From positions 248,001-312,000 of the forward strand of contig WGNV01000001.1 of assembly GCA_016124375.1 (NCBI GenBank): a stretch of DNA of 64,000 nt. The letters run 5' to 3'. Below are positions 19,589-27,939 of the stretch, piece by piece (the stretch's first letter is position 1; each line of letters begins with the position of its first letter). A program made the position numbers and the translations under genes. The stretch is from Tepidisphaera sp. GTDB lineage: Bacteria; Planctomycetota; Phycisphaerae; Phycisphaerales; UBA1924. The notes under the pieces are model-generated. The model was not told where the DNA came from. It worked only from the letters and a program-made list of their open reading frames with translations, and ran no database searches.

Positions 19589-20785
19589 ATGATGAACACG
19601 TTGACTCGCCGGAATCTTCTTGCTCGTGGCGCCCGCGTGGGCGCCGTGGCGGCGCTCGCGCTGGGCCTGGGGGCGCTTGCCGGCATGGGCCACGAGCCCG
19701 AGCCGATCCTCATCGGGCACTACGCCTCGATGACGGGCAAGGAGGCGACGTTTGGGCAATCCACCGACAACGGGATTCGCCTGGCGATCGATGAGATCAA
19801 CGCGAAGGGGGGCCTGAACGGGCGGCCGCTGAAGGTGATCACGTATGACGACAAGGGCGAAAGCCGCGAGGCGGGCAACGCGGTGCAGCGGCTGGTGACG
19901 TCGGACAAGGTGGTGGCGGTGCTGGGCGAAGTGGCGAGCACGCTGTCGCTGGCGGGCGGGCAGGTGTGCCAGCAGTATGGCGTGCCGATGATCTCGCCGA
20001 GCTCGACGAACCCGCGCGTGACGATCGGGCGGGACATGGTGTTCCGGGTGTGCTTCATTGATCCGTTCCAGGGGTATGTGGGCGCGAAGTTCGCGAAGGA
20101 CTCGCTGAAGGCGACGAAAGCCGCGGTGCTGTTCGATCAGACGCAGGCGTACAGCAAGGGGCTGCGCGACGAGTTCGAGAAGCACTTCAAGAAGATGGGC
20201 GGCGAGATCGTGGCCGATCAGCCCTACAACGGGGGCGACAACGACTTCTCGGCGCAGCTCTCCAACGTGCGATCCAGCGGGGCGGAGATCATCTATGTCC
20301 CCGGGTACTACACCGAGGTCGCCAACATCGCGCTGCAGGCCCGCAAGCTGGGCATCAAGGCGCCGCTGCTGGGGGGCGACGGCTGGGACAGCGAGCAGCT
20401 CACCAAGATCGGGGGCGAGGCCATCGAAGGCTGCTACTACAGCAACCACTACGCCCCGGACCAGGCCAGCGACGTCGTCAAGGAGTTCGTCAAGAAGTAC
20501 GGCGAGAAGTTCAAGGACGCGCAGGGGCAGCCGCAGATTCCCGATGGGCTGGCTGCACTGGGTTACGACGCGGCGTATGTGCTCTTCGACGCGATGAAGC
20601 ACGCCAAGAGCCTGGAAGGGCAGGACCTGCGGGCGGCGATCGCGGCGACGAAGGATTTCAAGGGCGTCACCGGCAGCATCAGCATGGACAAGAACCGCGA
20701 CGCAAAGAAGGCGGCGGTGATGGTGGAGATCAAGGGCGGGAAGCCGGTGTGGCGGGCGACGATCGAGCCGCCGGATGAGAAGTAG
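19589..20785 (+). CDS. Branched-chain amino-acid type ABC transporter substrate-binding protein
   Basis: A 398-residue protein from ATG 19589 (GAGG site upstream). The N-terminus MMNTLTRRNLLARGARVG has a twin-arginine motif followed by a hydrophobic stretch, so Tat export is likely. The mature part is a Peripla_BP_6 (LivK-like) fold: ILIGHYASMTGKEATFGQST, AIDEINAKGGLNGRPLKVI, VPMISPSSTNP and YDAAYVLFDAMKHA. It would capture an amino acid or amide in the periplasm for an ABC importer, but no permease or ATPase genes are adjacent, so it is an orphan binding protein here. Confidence 0.92.
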   Translation: MMNTLTRRNLLARGARVGAVAALALGLGALAGMGHEPEPILIGHYASMTGKEATFGQSTDNGIRLAIDEINAKGGLNGRPLKVITYDDKGESREAGNAVQRLVTSDKVVAVLGEVASTLSLAGGQVCQQYGVPMISPSSTNPRVTIGRDMVFRVCFIDPFQGYVGAKFAKDSLKATKAAVLFDQTQAYSKGLRDEFEKHFKKMGGEIVADQPYNGGDNDFSAQLSNVRSSGAEIIYVPGYYTEVANIALQARKLGIKAPLLGGDGWDSEQLTKIGGEAIEGCYYSNHYAPDQASDVVKEFVKKYGEKFKDAQGQPQIPDGLAALGYDAAYVLFDAMKHAKSLEGQDLRAAIAATKDFKGVTGSISMDKNRDAKKAAVMVEIKGGKPVWRATIEPPDEK

Positions 20786-20850
20786 GAGAGAGACGAAGTT
20801 CCGGAGAGACGAAGAGACGGAGTTCCGGAGAGACGAAGTTCGAAGGCATG
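20786..20850 (+). repeat. Octamer satellite tract 3' of the substrate-binding protein gene
   Basis: Two bases after the TAG at 20785, period-8 units run from 20788: GAGAGACG, AAGTTCCG, GAGAGACG, AAGAGACG, GAGTTCCG, GAGAGACG. A 7-mer AAGTTCG and the tail AAGGCATG follow. The same units and the same tail occur at 26955-27001 and, on the minus strand, at 21094-21040. Confidence 0.85.
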
Positions 20851-20870
20851 AAAGCGAAGTATCAAGGAAG

Positions 20871-20898
20871 CCGCGACGCTTGGGCGTCGCGGTTTTTT
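20871..20898 (+). terminator. Intrinsic terminator after the substrate-binding protein gene
   Basis: A perfect 9 bp stem CCGCGACGC / GCGTCGCGG with a TTGG tetraloop, followed directly by TTTTTTCTTT. It lies 85 bp past the stop, just downstream of the octamer tract, so the octamer repeats would be in the mature mRNA 3' end. Confidence 0.93.
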
Positions 20899-21039
20899 CT
20901 TTGGGGTTGGCGCGAGGCCAGACGGGCGTGATGCAGGGCGCGACGAAGAGGTGTGATGTTGCGTCGTGAAATGAGGTCGTCGTTCGCGAACACGCGTCGT
21001 GGAGACCCTCGCTCGCGCGTCGGGCTCGTATCGGAAGAG

Positions 21040-21098
21040 GCTTGCCTTTGAACTTCGTCTCTTCGTCTTTTCGGAACTTCGGAACTTCGTCTCTTCCC
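21040..21098 (-). repeat. Octamer satellite tract 3' of the GspF gene
   Basis: On the minus strand, after the TAG at 21101-21099 and a GGGG spacer, the units are AAGAGACG, AAGTTCCG, AAGTTCCG, AAAAGACG, AAGAGACG, then AAGTTCA and AAGGCAAG. Orientation relative to the gene is the same as at the other loci. The rest of 20899-21040 holds nothing I can identify. Confidence 0.85.
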
Positions 21099-22337
21099 CT
21101 ACCCCACGTTGGTCGCGGCCTGCATCATGGGGATCATGATCGACAGCAGCATGCTGCCGATGAACAGGAACATGCCGACGATCATCATGGGCTCCAGCAC
21201 CGCAAGCAGGCGGGCGGTGTTGCGGTCCAGTTCGTCGGTCAGGTCGTCGGCGAGCGTGGCGAAGGCGGATTCGAGATCGCCCGAGCGTTCCGCGGCGATC
21301 AGCAGGCGGCGGGTCGCGAGCGGCAGCGAGCTCACGCTGTCGATGAGTTGGCGCAGGATGCCGCCTTCAATCAGGCGTGTTCGCAGCATGCCGAGTTCGG
21401 CCCGCAACTGCGGGTGACTGATCGCGCCCGACGCCACGCCCAGCGCATCGCCCAGCGTGATGCCGCTGCGGGTCATCGCGGCCATCACGGTGAAGAACCG
21501 GGCGGATTCCTGGGTCAAAACCACGGTCTTGAGGATGGGCACGCGCCGCGACGCCCACGAGACAAACGCGAAAATCCGGCGGCGGATGACGAACGCGCCG
21601 ACCAACAACCCGGCCACCCCCACCATCAGCCAGGGCCACTGCGCCTGGATGAACAGCCCCGTGTCGGACATCGCGCGGGTGACTAAGGGCAACTGCACCT
21701 GCGCCCCTTCGAGCGCCCCCACGATGCGCGGCACGATGAAGGTGATGATCACGATCGCCACCAAAATGCTGATCGTCACCACGATCATCGGGTACAGCAT
21801 CAGCGTGATGACCTTGTTGCCGAGCTGGAGCTGCCGCCGCACGGTGATCGAGAGCTGCTTGGCCGCTCCGCCCAGGTCGCCCGTGCGTTCGGCGGCGCGG
21901 TACACCGCGATGGTGACGGGGTCGAAGACCTGCACGCTGGTGGCGCTCTCCGAGAACGACGAACCCGCCGCCACCATCTCGCGCATGCGCTCCACGCGCG
22001 GGCGGGTCGACACGCTCACGGTCGCGGCGGTCACGTCCAGGGCCTCCACCAGCGGCACGCCCCGCGTCAGAAGCTGCGCCAACTGCGTGTGCAGTTCGGC
22101 CTGGTCTTTCAATGAGACCTTGCGCGACCCCAGCCCCAGCCACCCGGGCAGCGACCAGGTTTGCAGCGGCACGAGGCGGCTGCGGCGCAGTTGCTCGTTC
22201 AGATGCCGCGCATCGCGGGCCTGCAGCACGCCCACCTTGCGACGGCCATCGGGCGTCGCGGCGACGTAAGCGAACGACGACTGCCCGCCCCGCAAGGCGA
22301 GTTCACCACGCTCGGATGACGGCAGCAGCGGCGGCAT
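21099..22337 (-). CDS. gspF: Type II secretion / type IV pilus inner-membrane protein GspF (PilC-like)
   Basis: A 412-residue protein with the usual two T2SSF domains, at about residues 75-195 and 275-400. Signatures include FHTQLAQLLTRGVPLVEAL-like sequence near residue 85, VYRAAERTGDLGGA, and the second-domain RSGITLGDALGVAS and AAERSGDLESAFATLADDL. Transmembrane helices occur near 170-195, 230-255 and 375-405. The first 60 residues include SSFAYVAATPDGRR, the typical GspF opening. It forms the inner-membrane platform turned by the assembly ATPase. The gene stands alone, away from the pilM operon and the prepilin gene. Confidence 0.94.
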   Translation of the reverse strand: MPPLLPSSERGELALRGGQSSFAYVAATPDGRRKVGVLQARDARHLNEQLRRSRLVPLQTWSLPGWLGLGSRKVSLKDQAELHTQLAQLLTRGVPLVEALDVTAATVSVSTRPRVERMREMVAAGSSFSESATSVQVFDPVTIAVYRAAERTGDLGGAAKQLSITVRRQLQLGNKVITLMLYPMIVVTISILVAIVIITFIVPRIVGALEGAQVQLPLVTRAMSDTGLFIQAQWPWLMVGVAGLLVGAFVIRRRIFAFVSWASRRVPILKTVVLTQESARFFTVMAAMTRSGITLGDALGVASGAISHPQLRAELGMLRTRLIEGGILRQLIDSVSSLPLATRRLLIAAERSGDLESAFATLADDLTDELDRNTARLLAVLEPMMIVGMFLFIGSMLLSIMIPMMQAATNVG

Positions 22338-22489
22338 GCAAAGACTCTATCCCAAACACCCACATGCAACTACGAGCCCGAAGCGCACGCGAAGGTCTCG
22401 CCGGCGCCCGGACTCACCCTTGGCCAAAGCCTCGCACGCTTGTTCTTCCCGCGACGCTGCGTTTCGATCGGGAAAAAAGGTGGGCCGCC

Positions 22490-24106
22490 TTATTGCCGCC
22501 CGGTGGTCAGTTCGGCCCGCTCCCAGCTCCGCACCGCGTCGACGATGAACTGGCGGTCGGCGGTGTTCACGCTGCCGTCGCCGTTCACGTCGCTGGGAGA
22601 GGCTTCCCAGGTGTAGAGGTCGTCCACGGTGACGCGCTGGTCGTGGTTCACGTCTTCGCTGCTGCGGAAGGCCCGGGCCAGGGGGTCGCCCAGGGCCATC
22701 TGCTGCCAGCTGAGCGCGGGGATGGCGGACATGGCGGCTTCACCCCATGACAGATTGCCCCGGATGAAGTTGCGGCTGAGGTAGCGGTTATCGCCCACGG
22801 TGTCGGCGAGGGGTTCCCAGACGTTGCCGATGGCGAAGGTGCCGCCGGCGGCGATGAACGACGAAGCTTGTTGCTGGGCGATGCCGACGCGCTGGCCCAG
22901 GCCGCCAAAGTCGCGGCCGTTGTAGCTCTCGATGGTGTTGAAGATGGCGCCGTTGGGGTAGTTGTAGCTGGTGGCGTAGATGGTGGCGGCGGATGTGCCG
23001 CCGGTCGTCGAGGGAAGGCCGGAGTGGTTGGCGCCGTAGCTGGCCACGAGCACGACGGGCTGGTTGATGAGGATGCCCGACGACCACGACAGGCGCGGGC
23101 CGACGAAGAACTGGGCTCCTCCGGCCGCGGCGTTGTATTGGGTGAAGGCGGGCGCGAAGCGGTGATCGGCGAGCAGCTCGTCGCGCGTGGTTTCGTAGTC
23201 GTCGGAATCCCACACGGGCGGGAAGCCGGTGTTGCTGTTGTCCAGTTCGAGGTTGGCCGTCGCGTCGGCGATGCCGTTGCTGCCGCTCTCGTCGAGCAGC
23301 ACGGCCATGCTGGTGGTGTCGTAGTAGATGTTGCGGGCGCGGTCGATCATGCCTTCGACATCGGCGACGGTCAGGCCGTCGAGACGGCTGACGAGGTAGA
23401 TGTCGCCCGGGTTGAGGTGATAGGTGTTGGTGCTGGTGCCTTGCGGGAGCCAGGTGGGGCCGGTGCCGTTGCGAAGGAAGACCTTGTTGGCCTGGATGTT
23501 GGTGTTGAAGGCGGCGCGGATGGGCGTCGTCTGTCGCCAGTAGGGGTTCTGGACGACGCCGTCGGAGAGGCTGTCGCCCGAGCCGCCGGCTTCGCCAGTG
23601 TCGAGGTTGATCCAGAGCAGGGCGAGTTCGGCGTCGGTGGCGGCCATGGTGGCGTCGCTGTTGCTGTACTCGGTGATGAGGGCGTTGGGGTCGTCGCCCG
23701 CGTTGGGGTTGGTGGTGTCCTGCACGCGGTGTGGCATGCCCTTGGTGGTGACGAGGCAGCGGACGGTCTGGGCCAGGCTGTTGTTGGTGAGGAAGGTGCG
23801 GATGGGGTTGCGGATCTGGGTGACGAAGTTGGCGTAGGAGATGTTGCCGGCGGGGGCCAGGGGCTGGCCGCTGGTGGCGAGGTCAAACGTGCGGACGCCC
23901 GGGCGGGCGCCGCGCAGGCCGCCGACGCCCCCGGGAACGGCTGCCGAGCCCGCGTAGTACTCGGCGACGGTTTTGCTGTCGGGGTTGCGGCTGTCGTAGA
24001 CGACGAGCACTTCGTCCGGGCGGAGCTGGGCCTGAGCGGTGTCGCAGGCCAGCCCGGCCAACGCGGCCAGGCCGGAGATGATCCCGAGTTGCAGGGTGCG
24101 TGCCAA
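22490..24106 (-). CDS. TIGR03790-type exported protein with dockerin-like C-terminus
   Basis: A 538-residue protein from a TTG start at 24106, chosen because GGGAGA precedes it and it places a signal peptide (ARTLQLGIISGLAALAGLA..AQAQ) at the N-terminus; the long upstream frame is not coding. The body has EVLVVYDSRNPDSKTVAEYYA, CLVTTKGMPHRV and ASYGANHSG, typical of the TIGR03790 family found in planctomycetes and other bacteria. The C-terminus has two dockerin/EF-hand-like repeats, DVNHDQRVTVDDLYTW and DVNGDGSVNTADRQFIVD. Probably secreted or surface-bound; activity unknown. Confidence 0.82.
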   Translation of the reverse strand: MARTLQLGIISGLAALAGLACDTAQAQLRPDEVLVVYDSRNPDSKTVAEYYAGSAAVPGGVGGLRGARPGVRTFDLATSGQPLAPAGNISYANFVTQIRNPIRTFLTNNSLAQTVRCLVTTKGMPHRVQDTTNPNAGDDPNALITEYSNSDATMAATDAELALLWINLDTGEAGGSGDSLSDGVVQNPYWRQTTPIRAAFNTNIQANKVFLRNGTGPTWLPQGTSTNTYHLNPGDIYLVSRLDGLTVADVEGMIDRARNIYYDTTSMAVLLDESGSNGIADATANLELDNSNTGFPPVWDSDDYETTRDELLADHRFAPAFTQYNAAAGGAQFFVGPRLSWSSGILINQPVVLVASYGANHSGLPSTTGGTSAATIYATSYNYPNGAIFNTIESYNGRDFGGLGQRVGIAQQQASSFIAAGGTFAIGNVWEPLADTVGDNRYLSRNFIRGNLSWGEAAMSAIPALSWQQMALGDPLARAFRSSEDVNHDQRVTVDDLYTWEASPSDVNGDGSVNTADRQFIVDAVRSWERAELTTGRQ

Positions 24107-24268
24107 AGTTCGTCTCCCAGTCTTCCCCAGAGTCCCAGGAAACACGGTACATTCGCCCGGTCTCAAGGCAAGAGGTTTGTGCGGTATCACGCAAAAACGG
24201 CGCGCAAGGCCGGTCGATTCACCCCAAAATCTCAATCGAATGGGACTTTGTTCGGATCGAAGGCCAGC

Positions 24269-24583
24269 ATGATCACCGACGAACCCGCACAAAATGCAAA
24301 ATCGCCGGCGGCATGCCGGATTGATCTGAAGGTGGTGCCGGGCAGCCGCGCTACGGCGGTGGTCGGGCGGCTCGGTGAGCGTCTGAAGGTCAAGGTGGCG
24401 GCACCCCCTGAAGGGGGTAAGGCCAACCGGGCGGTGTGCGAGTTGCTGGCGGAAGTTCTGGGGGTGTCTGAGCGAGCGGTGAGCATCATCGCGGGGCATG
24501 GAAGCGCGGAGAAGACGGCGCGGGTGGAGGGGGTGAGCGCGGCGGCGGCCAGGAAAAAACTGGATCTGGAGGATGGGCGGTGA
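24269..24583 (+). CDS. yggU: YggU / DUF167 family protein
   Basis: A 104-residue protein starting MITDEPAQN at ATG 24269. The DUF167 core is complete: CRIDLKVVPGSRATAVVG, LKVKVAAPPEGGKANRAV and ELLAEVLGVSERAVSIIAGHGSAEKT. The family is small, conserved and without an agreed function. It is transcribed away from the TIGR03790 gene across a 162 bp gap that probably holds both promoters. Confidence 0.93.
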   Translation: MITDEPAQNAKSPAACRIDLKVVPGSRATAVVGRLGERLKVKVAAPPEGGKANRAVCELLAEVLGVSERAVSIIAGHGSAEKTARVEGVSAAAARKKLDLEDGR

Positions 24584-24748
24584 GGGGTGGGCGGCCCTGT
24601 CCGGCAGATTGTGCGTCCGGCGGCGGTGCGGAACGGTCCTGAAACACGGGACAAAGTGAAGTGGTTCTCACGCGCGTCCGATACCAAAGCCACGGGCGAC
24701 GGGCCGGGTGGCTCACGGAGGTTCGCCCGGAATCGTGGAGACCTGCAC

Positions 24749-25069
24749 ATGGTGACGCTGAACCAACCGGCCCCGACGCCCAACTCCGACCGCCGTCGCG
24801 TGCCAAGGCGCCCGATGCAGGGGGGCGGGATGGCGGTGTTTTCGAACGGGCACGGGGCGGGAACGCTGGTGCGGGTTGATTTGCTCGACGCCTCGTGGGT
24901 GGGGATCGGGGTGAAGAGCCCGGTGAAGGTGGAGCCCGGGAGCAGCGTGTCGCTGGTGCCGGATTCGGCGATGTGGCCCCGGCAGACGGGTGTGGTGGTG
25001 AGGTGCGAGGAGACGGAGGACGGGTACATCGTCGGGCTGCTGAGCAAGCGCAGCAAAGCGGTGGCGTGA
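24749..25069 (+). CDS. PilZ-domain-like protein (possible c-di-GMP binder)
   Basis: A 106-residue protein from ATG 24749 (GGAGAC upstream); the frame opens earlier at 24587 but without a better start. It shows DRRRVPRRP near residue 15, similar to the RxxxR c-di-GMP site, and DASWVGIGV near 50, matching DxSxxG. C-terminal strands (TGVVVRCEETEDGYIVGL) complete a PilZ-like barrel. If functional it would link c-di-GMP to motility or pili. Assignment rests on two short motifs. Confidence 0.7.
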   Translation: MVTLNQPAPTPNSDRRRVPRRPMQGGGMAVFSNGHGAGTLVRVDLLDASWVGIGVKSPVKVEPGSSVSLVPDSAMWPRQTGVVVRCEETEDGYIVGLLSKRSKAVA

Positions 25070-25075
25070 GGCGCG

Positions 25076-25384
25076 CTATCCGATTTTGACGAGTGATTTC
25101 GGTTCGAGCACGAGCAGGGCCTTGAGCAAGTCGGCGACGAGGGGTCGCAGGTCTTCGAGCGAGTTCGAGCCCGCCTGCGGGATCGCGACCGAGACCGGAA
25201 GGGCCCGAAGGTTCTGCTCGTATTCGATACCCGCGTCCTTGGTGACGACGACGTCGAACCCGTGTTCCGCCGCTTTCGCGAGCAGACGTCCGTTTTCGAC
25301 GCCGTGCCAGCCCAGGTATGCAACGGTGAACACCTCGTGCCCCGCAAGGTCGTGAGGAATGTTCTCGTCTAGTAGAACTTTCAT
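25076..25384 (-). CDS. DUF5615 PIN-like toxin of a toxin-antitoxin pair
   Basis: A 102-residue protein starting MKVLLDENIPHDLAGHE. The N-terminal LLDENIP motif and VVVTKDAGI are typical of DUF5615 (PIN-like/Mut7-C related) proteins, whose acidic residues would form a nuclease site. Its ATG overlaps the TGA of the upstream DUF433 gene (TGATG), the usual coupling of such pairs. Toxicity is inferred from family and arrangement. Confidence 0.85.
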   Translation of the reverse strand: MKVLLDENIPHDLAGHEVFTVAYLGWHGVENGRLLAKAAEHGFDVVVTKDAGIEYEQNLRALPVSVAIPQAGSNSLEDLRPLVADLLKALLVLEPKSLVKIG

Positions 25385-25599
25385 CAGGCCACTTGCTGGG
25401 CATCGCCGGCCAGCCGGTCTTTCGCTCGCTGCAAGAGAGCCTCGACCTGCTCGCGCTGGACCGTCGGAAACTGGCTCAGAAACTGGTTGATGGTGTAGCC
25501 GCGCTGCGGGTGATCGAACAGCGCCGAGGCCGGAACGCGCGTGCCCGCGAAGCAGGGCGTGCCGCCCAGAATCTTCGGATTGGAGACGACGATTTCCAT
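25384..25599 (-). CDS. DUF433 antitoxin
   Basis: A 71-residue protein: NPKILGGTPCFAGTRVPASALFDH and GYTINQFLSQFPTV are the DUF433 signature, a small winged-helix type protein often encoded just before a DUF5615 partner. It would bind its own promoter and neutralise the downstream protein. There are only 9 bp to the end of the HIT gene upstream, so it may be read from that gene's promoter too. Confidence 0.88.
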   Translation of the reverse strand: MEIVVSNPKILGGTPCFAGTRVPASALFDHPQRGYTINQFLSQFPTVQREQVEALLQRAKDRLAGDAQQVA

Positions 25600-25608
25600 G
25601 TCGTGATT

Positions 25609-26163
25609 TTACGCGTTGCCCACGCCGCCGGCCCGAACCGTGGCGGCGTATCGCTGCCACATGGCGTCGAGGGCGCCGGGGATGACGCGGACGCCGCCAA
25701 CGACGTCGATGAAGTTGGAATCGCCTCCCCAGCGCGGCACCAGGTGCGCGTGCAGGTGTTGGGGCACGCCCGCGCCAGCGGCGCGGCCTTGATTGATCCC
25801 GAAGTTGATGCCCTGGGGCTCCAGCGTGCGCTGCATGAGGTCGGTGGCGACTTCGACCAGCCGCCACAGCGCGGCTCTCTGCGGCGGGTCGTAATCGAGC
25901 AGGGTGGGGCGGGGTTCACCCAGCGCCACCAGCAGGTGCCCATTGGCGTACGGATAGCGGTTGAGCAGGATCATGCCTTGGGCGTCGCGAAAGATGACGA
26001 GGTTGGGCTGGTCGAGTTCGGGGGTGGTCCAGAAGTCGGCGAGGAAGGAGCCCGAACCGGGCTTGGGCGGGCCGCTGGCTTTTTCGGCCTTGCCGAGTTT
26101 TTCGAGATATTCGAGGCGCCAAGGGGCCTGGAGGGCCTTGGGGCCCTGGGGTGCGTCGGTCAT
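25609..26163 (-). CDS. HIT-family nucleotide hydrolase/transferase
   Basis: A 184-residue protein from ATG 26163. The histidine triad is HLHAHLVPRW near residue 145, preceded by FGINQGRAAGAGVPQ and followed by GDSNF, the pattern of the Ap4A phosphorylase-like HIT branch. It begins with LQAPWRLEYLEKLGK, also typical of that branch. It probably hydrolyses or phosphorolyses dinucleoside polyphosphates in the cytoplasm. Divergent from the next gene, with starts about 33 bp apart. Confidence 0.92.
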   Translation of the reverse strand: MTDAPQGPKALQAPWRLEYLEKLGKAEKASGPPKPGSGSFLADFWTTPELDQPNLVIFRDAQGMILLNRYPYANGHLLVALGEPRPTLLDYDPPQRAALWRLVEVATDLMQRTLEPQGINFGINQGRAAGAGVPQHLHAHLVPRWGGDSNFIDVVGGVRVIPGALDAMWQRYAATVRAGGVGNA

Positions 26164-26195
26164 GCCGGGAGGATACGGGCGGGTATGCTGGCGGG

Positions 26196-26945
26196 GTGGC
26201 GAGGCGTTGGGCAAGAGCGTGGCGCAGGCGGCGGGTGCGGGTGGCCGCGGCTTTGTTGCTTTGCGGGCTGGTGACGCTGCTGTTGCTGGCGGGGCTGCTC
26301 ACGCGGATCACGCCTGAGTGGTGGACGGCGGCGGAGCCCGGGGCGGGGGCGAAGCGGCGGGCGGAGACGCTTGAGAATGCGGTGATCACGCAACTGACGC
26401 TGGCGCGCGAGGGGGACCCGGGGTTTGTGCCGCCTCACGCGGGGGCGTGGCGGAGCAAGGCGTGGGCGGTGTCGATCTCGCAGGAGGACATCAACGCGTG
26501 GATGGATGATCGGCTGCCGCAGTGGCTGGGGAATCGGGAGCGCGGGTTTGTGTGGCCTGGAGTGTTGTCGAGGCCACGGGTGGAGTGCCGGGAGGGGTGC
26601 GTGCGGATCGGGGTGTTGGCGGGACAGGATTCGCCCCGGGTGGTGTGGGCGGAGCTGACGCCGGAGGTTCGGGAGGACGGCTCGCTGTGGGTGGTGGCGA
26701 GTGCGGGGTGGGTGGGGAGGTTGCCGATACCGGCGTCGTGGGTGCTGGGCGGGGGCGGGGGGTACTTGCCGAAGTCCGCGCGGGATGATGGCCAGATGCA
26801 CGATTGGCTTGGGGCGCTGCGGGGCAAGGGGCCGCTGGCGTCGCCCGGGGTGATTCGGCTGGACTCGGGGCGGCAGGTGCGGCTGGTGTCGATCGCGTGC
26901 CACGCGGGGCGGGTGGAGGTGGTGGCGGTGAGCGAGCGGGAGTGA
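26196..26945 (+). CDS. Hypothetical single-pass membrane-anchored protein
   Basis: A 249-residue protein from GTG 26196 (a GTG at 26151 would overlap the divergent HIT gene). An arginine-rich start (ARRWARAWRRRRVRV) precedes a transmembrane helix at about residues 17-37, so most of the chain is periplasmic. The rest has ISQEDINAWMDDRLPQWL and strand-rich segments such as PRVECREGCVRIGVLAG, with no family recognised. An octamer repeat tract begins just past its stop. Confidence 0.65.
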   Translation: MARRWARAWRRRRVRVAAALLLCGLVTLLLLAGLLTRITPEWWTAAEPGAGAKRRAETLENAVITQLTLAREGDPGFVPPHAGAWRSKAWAVSISQEDINAWMDDRLPQWLGNRERGFVWPGVLSRPRVECREGCVRIGVLAGQDSPRVVWAELTPEVREDGSLWVVASAGWVGRLPIPASWVLGGGGGYLPKSARDDGQMHDWLGALRGKGPLASPGVIRLDSGRQVRLVSIACHAGRVEVVAVSERE

Positions 26946-27001
26946 GGGGGAGGGAAGAGACGAAGTTCCGGAGAGACGAAGAGACGAAGTTCGAAGGCAT
27001 G
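26946..27001 (+). repeat. Octamer satellite tract 3' of the 26196 gene
   Basis: After the stop at 26945 and a GGGGGAGGG-type spacer, the plus strand reads AAGAGACG (26955), AAGTTCCG, GAGAGACG, AAGAGACG, AAGTTCG, AAGGCATG. The unit types and the terminal AAGTTCG-AAGGCATG match the 20786 copy. Confidence 0.85.
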
Positions 27002-27012
27002 GAAGTGGAGAT

Positions 27013-27042
27013 CACTTTGCCACTTTGCCACTTCGCCACTTC
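27013..27042 (-). repeat. Second type of octamer repeat, 3' of the minus-strand gene
   Basis: On the plus strand CACTTTGC CACTTTGC CACTTCGC CACTTC; on the minus strand, RAAGTGGC units. It lies within 10 bp of the stop (27051) of the minus-strand gene, in the convergent gap that also holds the RAGAGACG tract for the plus-strand gene. Confidence 0.75.
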
Positions 27043-27050
27043 TGACCGTC

Positions 27051-27887
27051 TCATCCCGGTCCGAGGGGCTTGCCGGTGGAGAGGTCCTGGCCTCGGAAGT
27101 GGCGGATCATGTCGCGCATCATTTGGGAGCCGCGGGCTTGCTGCATGGGGTTGGCGTAGCCCCCGATGGTGTTTTTCATCATGCCGAACATGCCGGCCAT
27201 GGCCTCTGGGGGCGGGCCTTTGCCGTCCTTGAGGGCGGCGCGGTCGCGGGCGCTCTGGCGTTTGACCTCGGCGAGGCGCTGCTCGTCGCTGACGTCGCGG
27301 GGCTGGCCGCCGAGGGCTTCCATCATTTTGGTGAAGTCGACGAAGGTTTTGTCGAGGAACTGGCCGCGCTGGTCGGGGGGGATGTTGGGGTAGTCCTTGG
27401 CCCATTTGTCCCAGACGTCGACGACCAGGACGGAGATGTTGCGCTGGATCTGGTCGCGGGCGGAGCCCTCGATGCCGGCGGCGAAGGCGGCGAGCAGCAT
27501 GCTGTCGGACCCGCTCATGCCCTTGAGGCGCTGGATGAGCTGGCCCATGAGGCGCAGGCGTTCTTCGACGGGGAGCTTGTTGAACTCGTCGGTGAGGAGC
27601 GTGTAGTTGAAGACGGTGTCGAGGTCGGCGGTGGCGTAGTCGGGTTCGGGGACGGGGCGCAGGGCGAAGTAGAGCCCGGTGCCGGCGCCGAGGGCGGCGA
27701 CGCCGGCGAGCGTCCAGAGCACGCGCATGGTGCGGCGGCGGAGCTGGGGCGTGGCGGTGGCGCGCTGCCACCGGGCAGCGGCCTTGGCGCGGGCGGAACT
27801 GCGGAGGCGCGAGAACCACCCCGGGCCCGACGCCTTGGCGGGCGCCTGGTCGAGGCCTTCGAGAATGCTGGGCGCGTCGATGTGCAT
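27051..27887 (-). CDS. Hypothetical single-pass membrane protein
   Basis: A 278-residue protein from ATG 27887. The first 55 residues are basic and cytoplasmic (RLRSSARAKAAARWQRATAT), followed by a transmembrane helix at about 55-77 and a helical periplasmic domain with NYTLLTDEFNKLPVEERLRLM and a Met-rich end (AMAGMFGMMKNTIGG, QMMRDMIRHFRG). No family recognised. It lies 3' of the prepilin gene on the same strand, with about 50 bp between. Confidence 0.65.
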   Translation of the reverse strand: MHIDAPSILEGLDQAPAKASGPGWFSRLRSSARAKAAARWQRATATPQLRRRTMRVLWTLAGVAALGAGTGLYFALRPVPEPDYATADLDTVFNYTLLTDEFNKLPVEERLRLMGQLIQRLKGMSGSDSMLLAAFAAGIEGSARDQIQRNISVLVVDVWDKWAKDYPNIPPDQRGQFLDKTFVDFTKMMEALGGQPRDVSDEQRLAEVKRQSARDRAALKDGKGPPPEAMAGMFGMMKNTIGGYANPMQQARGSQMMRDMIRHFRGQDLSTGKPLGPG

Positions 27888-27939
27888 GCAACACTCTCCG
27901 AGAACGAACCTGGCGGGCGGGACGGGGGTGGGGCGCGAG

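Noticed and set aside
20775..20969. Small ORF with ETKFRRDE peptide repeats
   Set aside because: The peptide is only a translation of the octamer satellite (8-bp units read three at a time); no ribosome site and no conservation logic.
22868..24583. 571-residue plus-strand ORF antisense to the TIGR03790 gene
   Set aside because: Its first 467 codons are Gly/Val/Ala-rich shadow of a clearly coding minus-strand gene; only the last 104 residues (from 24269) are a real gene, YggU.
25076..25599. DUF433/DUF5615 pair as part of a larger defence island
   Set aside because: Neighbours are housekeeping genes (HIT hydrolase, PilZ-like); no nuclease, helicase or integrase is nearby, so it is only a solitary toxin-antitoxin pair.
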